This document shows positions 55,881 to 64,000 of a stretch of 64,000 nt of DNA, one piece after another. The translations under genes were made by a program, and so were the position numbers. The notes under the pieces were generated by a model. It ran no database searches. It was not told the origin of the DNA and saw only the letters and a program-made list of their open reading frames with translations. The stretch comes from Paramacrobiotus metropolitanus (lineage: Eukaryota > Tardigrada > Eutardigrada > Parachela > Macrobiotidae): assembly GCF_019649055.1 (NCBI RefSeq), contig NW_026570259.1, positions 558,001-622,000 of the forward strand, read 5' to 3'. How positions within the stretch are numbered: position 1 is the stretch's first letter; each line of letters begins with the position of its first letter.

Positions 55881-58800
55881 TTGGATTTTTTTTCATGTAA
55901 ATCACTTTTGTGTATTGAAGCCTAAAGCATAACCTACGCAGTTTACTCGTATTGTAGTCATATTGTTTATTACTTAATACTTGTACGTAATTCTGTAGTG
56001 TTATTACAATAGTTATCAAACTGCAAAGTCATATAAATTAAGTATACATAATATACTGTGTATCTTTCTAATGAGATTTGCAAGTCACTTTTTAGCAGTC
56101 TTTAGCTGACCTTGTGACTGCACTGCAGCGACATTTCTTTAGGCAGATGGCCCAGACCTTAACAGTCAAACAAACAGAAAATATTAGGAAAATTTCCTTC
56201 GAGGTATTCCGGCTGAATGAAGTAAAGCTTTGCGCAATTCCTATGTTGTCTATTATTTTGTTAAACGAAGAACAAGCATGGCAAACAGAACTTTACTTGT
56301 TAGTTCAGTATAAAGATGAACACTAATACATTAAGCTACGGCAGATGGATGAAACAGTATCTGTCTCGTCCAACAGTCACAGTTCAGTGTATAATCGTAC
56401 AATAAATACCCGAACTGGTCCCAAAGGAATACTTACTAACAGCTACTGACTCGTGAGTAGTAAGTACGTACCGCATGTAACCTGAAGCTTCCGGTGGGAA
56501 ATGCGTTTGCTATATGCGGGAAATTGCAAATACTGCAAAACACAGAAAAGCCATAAATGATTAGTGTATTTTAATGTTTACGTTCTTGCTTAAAAATAAG
56601 CTAAACTAAATATCGGTTCAAAAGTTCCAACAATTTAAACACCGCACTCTGCATTTAAAAAAGTGATTTGAAATTTCCCTAATTGCACAGTTCGCTCTCA
56701 TCTTGTAAAAGAATACTTTTGCAAAGCGTACGCAGCATATTAATTACTACCAAAATGGTGTTTTCCAATGCGCGAATGGCAGTGATATTAGTCAGCTTGT
56801 TAATAACCATACTTTTCCGTCGGTCTGCACACAGATGCAGACTTAACAATATGAAAAGAAGACTATGTAACCAAAATGTTACACGCCTTTGATTCGCCCA
56901 TTTTAGAGGAGTGGTTTAGTATTTTCCGGAGGGCAAAACCCTGCAGCGTGCAGTGAGGTATGCATACATAAAGGTAGTGTGCACATTATACATACAAAGA
57001 CTGTAAGTATATACGGCTTGTTTTTGAACGGTTAATACCTTATAAGAGGATAGTTTCGCATTGCTGGCAGTGTAACTGACCAGCCACAGTTGTTGGTTTA
57101 GTTACTTAAGTATGCCGCTGACCGCTGGTTGTGCTCCAGACTCTATCGACCTGAACGCTAGCTTTGAGTGCTATCGACTCATTCAGTTTTGCTGAATCTC
57201 CTAAACATGGACTTTGTAAGGATATTAGCAATTGCATTTAAAACAGAAGCCCAAAGATGCAGTATCAGAAATTATACTTGCACAATTATACATGCGCAAA
57301 GAAAAAGAATCAGAAATTCTAAAAATTCAGCAAATTTTCTAATTTAGAATATGTCTTTAAATTTAAAACCGGTCAAGGCGAAATTCTAATTGCCGGTTCC
57401 CGAGTACCAGAGAAACTTAAGGCGGCGGCTATGGAGTAAAACGTGCAAAATCGATTTTCCATTCTTATCACTTACTCAAAGTGAACTTATAACGTTTCAT
57501 AAGCGTGTTTTCGCATGTATGTAAAATTTCTTGACAGCGATAAAAGTTGTCATTAGAAAGCAGCTTGTTCTAATAAATTTTTGATGTTGGTTTGGTCTAA
57601 ACAATAACTGATCGAGAAGCAAGAGTTGGAGTTATCCTGCAAGCCCGAAGGAAACAATCAGCCGTCAGAAACTGCATTAAACCGTCGCCTGTCTGCGACT
57701 GGATGAGTTACAGTGCGCCTGTTAACGGGTTTTTGTTCAATCCACACCTAAGGGGTTAATTTCAGGGAGGAAATGGGTGCTAGAATGACACCTTCTCATT
57801 CCAGCAGCACGCTGTTGGAAAGAAAATCTTCAAAAATTCGCAACTCTGTTATTTTCCGTGCTAATTTTTTTATGCGCTTAAAAAATATAAAATAATGCAT
57901 ACTATTAGGCAGAATAACTGATTTTTTGGTTTCGTCTCAAGGTTTGGCACTGAGAGCATAGGTGCTTAGCACAGCCGCTTATGAGAAATCTTGGATGAGT
58001 CTTCCATAGACAGGTATGTTAATAGCAAAAGCTCACAGTGAATAACCCGAAAATAGAAACGAAAAATCAGGTGTTCGGCCTAATGGTAGGCATTATTTTT
58101 TAAGCTTATACAAAAGAATTTAACACGAAAATTAACAAGGTTAAAAATTTTTGAAGATTTTCATTCCAGCAGCGTGCTGCATGGGCCACCGCACGCGAAC
58201 TTCAGCTACGTTGTTACTAGGCAGCTGGCAGAACTTCGCCAGCGGTATGGCAAACAAGATCGACAATAAATTCAAGAAATAAGAATGGACTGCTCTGTAA
58301 ATAGTATGCTCTCGCCGTACATTGTATAGTACTTAACCACCATCCAAAATTGTTGCAATCAGGTGCGTGTCACAATTTGGTTACAGACTCCCGTACACCG
58401 TTCAGAAACAAGCCGTACATAGACTATAGAAAGTCTCATGTATTCCCGATATATACCACAACCGACGGAACTATTTCCGCGAGGAAATGCTACGAAGTGT
58501 TTTTGCGTTTGACCTCGGAGATCTCGTGTCGCTTGCAGCTGTGGATGGAATCCAGCATGCCAGCAGCCAGCCCATTTGTGAAAGTCATGGCATTCATACA
58601 GTCCCAGGCTACACTGGGCCGACTTTTTTTCATGTCAGCCCTTATCGTTACGAATTTTGATTTCTTCGACAATTTTTTGGCTGAATGTTTTGCCAACGAA
58701 AATGTTAGCGAATAGCGATATATCCAAGTGCATAGTGAGCACCGGCAAAAAGTTGTTACCCTTACAGTTGTTATGCTGTTGCCGTTTTGCATGCAAAATT

Positions 58801-59220
58801 GGCATTAAGTAATTATATGAATACTGACTATGTGTGCCAGGATTTTCGTTCTCCGGGGCTAACTTCTGTTCCACATAACTACGTTGTAATTTTCATAGAA
58901 TCAAGGCATTCAAGGGCACTAGATCTTCTTAATGCATCAGTGGCTGTAGGCTGGTCAAAATTTGCGATTATCCAGGTCCAGTGGTCACTGAAATTTGGTT
59001 ACCATAGATGCCATAGACTTTACATTGGCTGATTGTAACAAATACCCATTGACTTGCAGTGTGGTAGAGTAACGTCAACGTTTGCACGTCACTGCATATT
59101 ATTACTGTTACATGCATGAATACTCTTTAAAATATGATTAGACTTCATAATAATTATTATACTCGTATATTGCTGTACATGTACGTACTTTCGATGAGTT
59201 CTTGTAAGTACTGTTAAAAA
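55881..59220. other. Intergenic region without a supported gene
   Basis: AT-rich throughout. ORFs at 56114-56326, 56683-56892 and 58350-58715 (plus) have no recognisable domain; at 58350-58700 several frames on both strands are open at once, which weakens any single coding claim. No tandem arrays. Confidence 0.5.
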
Positions 59221-59269
59221 TGCTGCAGCGTAAGCTCTAGAAAGCTGTTAACTAGAGATTCTACTGATT

Positions 59270-60015
59270 TCCACCACCTCCGACGGCAAAGCGGGTTGTT
59301 CCAGCTACGGCTTTCTCTCCCACCGGCGGCATGAAAGCCAACATGACTGCTACACCACCTCGGACGGCAGGGCAGGCTATAACTAAGGCCGCACCCAGCT
59401 CCGACGGCAAGGCAAGCCAACAGCGACGGCTACACCTACCGCGGACGGCAAAGCAGGTTTTCAACCACGGCCACATCCTCCTCCGACGACCACACATTAC
59501 CTGCAACTACGCCCGGATTGTGTCCAACAGGTAAGTAAGCCTCCAGCCACAACTGCACCTACACCTAGCGACAATGCGTGCCACTAACTGCAACCGCCTA
59601 CTTCGGACGGCAAGGCAAGCCAGCAGTGACGGCCACAGTTACCTCCGACGGCAAGCAGACCCCCAGCGGCGGTGGCACCTTCCTCGGACGGCGTACAAGG
59701 CCACCACCTCCGGTGCGCCTACCTCCGGCTCCGAAGGCAAGCAGACCCCCAGCGGCGGTTGCACCTTCCTCGGACGGCATACAAGGCCACCACTTCCGGT
59801 GCGCCTACCTCCGACGGCAAGCAAACCGCCAGCGGCAGTTGCACTTTCCTCGGACGACATACAAGGCCATCACCTCCGGTGCTTCCCGTGCTTATCTCCG
59901 ACGGCAAGCAGACCCCAGCAGCGGTTGCACCTTCCTCGGACAGCATACAAAGCCACCACCTCCGGTGCGCTTACTTCCGACGGCAAGCAGGTCACTAGCG
60001 GTGGTTGCACTTTGC
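59270..60015. repeat. GC-rich minisatellite with about 81-bp units
   Basis: Copies of CTCCGACGGCAAGCAGAC-like sequence start near 59646, 59728, 59809, 59896 and 59976, spaced 80-87 bp. Each unit also contains a CACCTTCCTCGGACGGC segment and CACCTCCGGTGCGC. Looser GACGGCAAAGC copies extend left to about 59280. Because 81 is a multiple of three, several frames on both strands stay open; that is not evidence of a gene. Confidence 0.8.
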
Positions 60016-60241
60016 TTGGAAAAACCTGACTGGTTGCTGACATACCACGGATCCTGCCATACCACGCCGGGATCATCACACCGCACCGCTCCTTATCGGC
60101 AACATAACGACGTCAGCCCTGGCGACGTAAAGATAGCCGGATTTTGCCTTCTCCCAATTGAACTCCGAATCTTCAGCAAATACATCCGCAGAACCGTGCA
60201 ACTGCTCATCAATTCTTATTGGGTTGTTTGTGGTTTTGTTT

Positions 60242-60407
60242 GGGGCCTTCGGTTGCGCAGGGCACTGGTCGCTCTCTTCCGCCGACCCCCGGTCGGCTGA
60301 AAGCTTCTCGCTTGACCCACGGTCACCGCACACAGCCGATCACAGAGAGCACCAGCCTCCAGCAGCCGGGGCTCCAGTGCCCCCAGTGGAGTCCGGAAGC
60401 GGTAACA
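60242..60407 (+). repeat. LTR 3' fragment (upstream copy)
   Basis: This 166-bp segment is a near-identical copy of 60742-60904, the last part of the neighbouring solo LTR. It starts at GGGGCCTTCGGTTGCG, exactly where the full LTR follows AATAAA, and ends in GGAAGCGGTAACA. The rest of that LTR copy is missing. Confidence 0.75.
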
Positions 60408-60440
60408 TTAAATGACAATTAACGAGTTAATTGATGTTAA

Positions 60441-60904
60441 TGTTAGCTGGAGGACATGCGCTCCCGCTCTGTCTCCTTTCGCCGTGTGTTGCGAGTTACG
60501 TGAGTCTGTTGGTGGCGCTGCGCGTCGCCGTGGCGCTTAGATCAAAGCGGCCGCCGTCATGCACGGGCATGCTGTTTGCACTTGGTACTGTTCGTGTGCT
60601 CGCATTGCATGGTTCTGCAGTTCTCACTGCTGTCTGTCTTTGCTCCTTCGATATCGTGTGCGCGCGAGTGATCTCTGTTCTTTTACCACCCGCCACACCC
60701 TGCTGTTTTCTTGTGCTGTTATTTCGCACCTGCTCAATAAAGGGGCCTTCGGTTGCGCAGGGCACTGGTCGCTCTCTTCCGCCGACCCCCGGTCGGCCGG
60801 CTTCTCGCTGACCCACGGTCACCGCACACAGCCGATCACAGAGAGCACCAGCCTCCCAGCAGCCGGGGCTCCAGTGCCCCCAGTGGAGTCCGGAAGCGGT
60901 AACA
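60441..60904 (+). mobile_element. Solo LTR with TTAA flanks
   Basis: The segment begins TGTTAGCTGG and ends CGGTAACA, so the termini are the usual short inverted TGTTA/TAACA. TTAA lies on both sides (60437-60440 and 60905-60908). AATAAA at 60736-60741 could be its polyadenylation signal. Open frames within it are incidental. No internal retroelement genes are nearby, consistent with LTR-LTR recombination. Confidence 0.7.
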
Positions 60905-60908
60905 TTAA

Positions 60909-62300
60909 GTTATTTTAAAGTGTAAAAGTTGCTGTTTGATAGTCGTTATTTTGGGGAAGTAATAACAATTCAAGCACGAAGCTGTGTGTAACTCAAATGA
61001 CTAAAGTATTGTGGAGCGTTTTTTTAGAAAACTCACCCTATCCCAAAAAAACCAACTTTTCGACACCGGAAGTTACTTTGATTTATTTTAACTGAGATGA
61101 GCAAACATTTATCCCAAAAATGCTTCACAATTCTTTTTGAAAATGATTTTTCTGTAGTCTGATCAAAGTTTGAAAATTTCTGAAATCCTTGCGAACTGTT
61201 ATTTATTTTAGAAGTTGTTTTTCAAAAATTGTTCAGGATTGGACGAGGAACCTTCTTTTGTACTGCGCTTTCCTTTGGTCTTACCGATTCTGCGCTTGCA
61301 GTGCCGCCACACTGATTGTGTGCACTCCGAAGAGTGGACTTTGGCCACTCTTCACGTGCGCTCACGGGGCAGCTCTGTCTTTCCATTGTCTAGCTCCTTT
61401 GTCATGCTCTATGCGTCCTGACTGTGTAAACATGAGCCTTGTCTGCTCCTATCACACCTGCAAGCTGGCGTGGTGCATAACAACCACAAGGCATCTGCCA
61501 GAACGAAAGAAAGGCCTATCGAAGCAATCTTTCTTTCACTGACTTTGACCACAGGTGGCAGTAGTGTAGAAAGATACACCCGCCCGCCAAATCGCTCCTG
61601 GTCGGCAACGAAAAATCTTGAATGACTTTTTTCATGGCTACCTAATTTTACTCAACTTCCGGCCAGTAATACAGAGTAGATGTAACCCATCTTATTACAC
61701 TGTACAATTTTGAAAATCTCATTTTCGATCTTGCTACCATAGTACAAGTTCTCCTTAATAATGAAATGAAAATTAATGTGACTTTTTTCCGCAACCAAAT
61801 TGTCTCCGAGTCAGAAGTCGCAATATAATCGTAAGCCATTATTTATCCGTGCTCAACTTGTTGTTATACTTTGTATCACTTATCTTTATCTTTATATCTT
61901 TATATTCATACAATCTTACCGACCAAAACGTATTTATGCGCCGTTTTTATAGACTCGTCAACGCGTGGTCAGTTTTAGTCCAGCTTGGTCTTAAAAAATT
62001 CCATATTTTCCATAGGTTTGCCAATAGATTTTTGTTTTTTTTTATTAACCAGTGGTCAGAAGATGGTTTCGCCAGGTCTTAAGTATGGGAAACGTAAAGA
62101 GCGCTTGAAGAAGTTTACACTGCACAGCAATAAAAAGTACTTAACATATTGACTGTAACCACAGAGACTATAATTATAGCGGATACATAAATACTTTCTT
62201 TTTTGTGTAGACGATAATAATTATTATTTGAGCAGTAAATTACGTAAACGTCCATAAAAGGTAAAGTACATCGCCCAGTATGTCGCCTGTACAGTATCTA
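60909..62300. other. Intergenic region without a supported gene
   Basis: AT-rich. A 117-codon plus-strand ORF (61189-61542) has Cys-rich, low-information sequence and no domain. Nothing else stands out. Confidence 0.5.
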
Positions 62301-62309
62301 TACGTTAGA

Positions 62310-62860
62310 ACATAAAAACATCAGAAGTCAGAACGTCAAAAGGCAGAACGTCAGGTAATCCGAACGTGAAAAAATAATAACGTCAGAACGTGAAAAATCA
62401 AAAACGTCAGAAATTCAAAACGTCAAAATATCAAAACGTTAGAACGTGAGAATATCAGAACGTTTATCGTCAGAATATCAGAACCTTAGAAGGTCAGCAA
62501 GTGAAAATTTAAAAACGTCAGAAATTCAGAACCTCAGATTATCAGAACGTTATAACATCAGAATATCAGAACGTCAGAACGTCAGAACGTGAAAAATTAA
62601 AAACGTCAGAAATTCAGAACGTCAGAATATCAGAACGTTAGAGCGTCAGAACGTTAGAGCGTCAGAACGTTAGAACGTCAGAACATCAGAATGTCAGAAT
62701 GTGAAAAATTAAAAACGTCAGAACGTCAGAAGGCCAAAACGTAAGAACGTCAGAAGTTCAGAACGTCAGAGGGTTCAGAACGTCAGAGGGTTCAGAACGT
62801 CAGAGGGTCAGAACGTTAGAAAAATCAGAACGTAAAATATTAAAACCATAGAACGTTATT
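62310..62860 (+). repeat. Degenerate AACGTCAG tandem array
   Basis: The stretch is built from 8-10 bp units of the type CAGAACGT, TCAGAATA and GTGAAAAAT, with higher-order repeats such as GTGAAAAATTAAAAACGTCAG at several places. It is non-coding and strand-asymmetric (A and G on the plus strand). Confidence 0.88.
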
Positions 62861-63610
62861 ACGCCTCATAAAATACGACTACCAAAGCGTATATACGATT
62901 TCAATCTTAGTTTTAAATAAATCACATATTCCATACCTTCCTAACTATCCAAAAGTTTTAGTATAGATATTTCCCGTATGCTTATCTATCCTTTGAAAAT
63001 ATTCATAATTTCCAGTACTTAAGTGCCGAGCGCGGATGCGCGAGGCTACCTTGTATATACAAGCTCAACCTCGGCCTTCGGCCTCGGCTGAGAATTTTTA
63101 GAATTGAAGAAAGTAATGGGGTAGTTTTATAAATATTTAGGAAAAGGAATTTAACAGGATTGGAAATGTGGTTTGTTTTGAATTTGTCATTGCCGTCATT
63201 AAGTACTCAATGCTATAGAATTTAGCTAAGTCCGTTAATTATTTCGGTAGACGGTTGAAATTGTAAATTTTTTTTTGCTTTACTGCGTTTTCCCGTTATG
63301 GTACAACCACGTTGCAAGGCGTAAAGCAAAATTGCGCTTCGCATTAGTAACCTTGTGTTGCGCAATAAAGAGTATATTGTGTAAATCAATAACTGAATTA
63401 CGTTAATATCTTATTATAAATACAATAAACAGAGCTTTAAATATAAAGAGGCAACCATAAATATTAAACATATACATGTACTAATGGAAGTGCCATCGTT
63501 AAATCGTCGTCTACAAAGAAGGTTGAGCCAAATAACCCATCGCCCAAAAATATTATTAATAACATATCGAGCGAATCCTGATTATGTCTGATCGAAAAAA
63601 TTCCTTTTTG
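62861..63610. other. Intergenic region without a supported gene
   Basis: AT-rich. A small GC-rich hairpin CTCGGCCTTCGGCCTCGG lies at about 63068-63085, just after the inverted CTTGTATATACAAG (63051-63064). No gene. Confidence 0.5.
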
Positions 63611-63617
63611 TTTGTAA

Positions 63618-64000
63618 GACCGGCGAAAATCCTTACACCTCCGTTTAACCGCCAAAAACCCATCCTCTCTGTCTAACCGACGAAAATCCTGGCCCCTGTG
63701 TCTGACTCGCGAAAATCCCTACCCCTCTATTCTAACCGGTGAAAATCCCTGTACTTCTCTCTGACCGGCGAAAGTCTTGTCTTTCTATCTGACCGGCAAA
63801 AATCCATGTACTTCTATCTGACCGGGGAAAATCCCTGTATTTCTATCTGACCGGCAAAAATCCCTGTCTTTTTATCTGACCGGCGAAAATCCCTGTGCTT
63901 CTATCTGGCCGGCGAAAATCCCTACCCCTCTGTTCTAACCGGCAAAAATCTTTATCTTTTTATCTGACCGGCAAAAATCCCTGTACTTCTATCTGACCGG
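63618..64000 (+). repeat. 29-bp tandem repeat, continues past the window
   Basis: About thirteen units of the type CTGACCGGCGAAAATCCCTG followed by a pyrimidine-rich TACTTCTAT. Early units at the left are the most degenerate and later ones more uniform. The array is cut by the window end. Confidence 0.88.

Noticed and set aside
58350-58792. Overlapping ORFs on both strands
   Set aside because: Three or more frames are open over the same bases and no reading resembles a known family, so no single one can be supported.
59570-60300. Long plus-strand ORFs of 151 and 240 codons over the minisatellite
   Set aside because: Several frames are open on both strands because of the 81-bp repeat, with Arg/Pro/Ser-rich low-information translations and no domain.
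60431-60918. ORFs of 108-126 codons near 60.5-60.9 kb
   Set aside because: They lie within the solo LTR and have no recognisable protein features.
62310-64000. A CRISPR array
   Set aside because: The repeats are direct tandem units without unique spacers of regular length, and the genome is eukaryotic.

Overview
The window is a piece of an animal nuclear genome, probably an invertebrate. It has AT-rich backbone DNA, short GT-AG introns (69-152 bp in the best gene), few host genes and many transposable elements. The one host gene I can name with confidence is an ortholog of ZMYND10, a cytoplasmic factor needed to assemble axonemal dynein arms. That implies a lineage with motile cilia or flagella. 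All identifications come from reading translations by eye; no database search was run.

Layout. 1-6430: a GC-rich, decayed Ty3/gypsy-like retroelement (element A, minus strand) that runs off the left edge. It ends abruptly about 50 bp before the first recognisable ZMYND10 exon (6481-8324, plus). 8650-9600: a convergent, partly resolved gene with a BACK-like segment (minus). 9600-11336: AT-rich DNA with no gene. 11337-32895: a very large inverted repeat with arms of about 7.5 kb and a 6.4-kb loop. The loop carries a full PIF/Harbinger gene pair: a three-exon transposase (plus, 18842-20423) and a four-exon Myb/SANT-like partner (minus, 20783-23832). It also holds a foldback element with a branched, T-shaped palindrome (24527-24615).

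32939-46972: a 14-kb Ty3/gypsy-like retrotransposon (element B, minus strand) with TG...CA LTRs and a 4-bp CCAG target duplication. Its gene order is ORF0, Gag (coiled coil, capsid, Gly-rich, CCHC knuckle), a GGGAAAC frameshift site, protease, RT, integrase, then about 4.5 kb of extra ORFs where env would lie. It is inactive in cis: the RNase H region is deleted, and there are in-frame stops in protease, integrase and the last ORF. The internal region also carries dispersed copies of its own LTR-border sequences and two hairpins sharing one loop.

46973-64000: mostly AT-rich intergenic DNA. It contains a small predicted secreted or membrane protein (48796-49101, minus), a 279-bp hAT-type MITE with 8-bp target duplications (49973-50251), a second self-contained Harbinger element with an intact transposase (51472-54172), weak candidate host exons (54690-55880), a GC-rich 81-bp minisatellite, an LTR fragment next to a solo LTR, and two tandem-repeat tracts at the right end.

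How the parts fit. The two Harbinger genes would act together: in characterised Harbinger systems the Myb-like protein binds transposon DNA and helps the DDE transposase reach it. The long arms may be giant terminal repeats of that element, or a separate inverted duplication that captured it. That is the main open question here. The extra ORFs and repeated border motifs of element B are the second most unusual feature.
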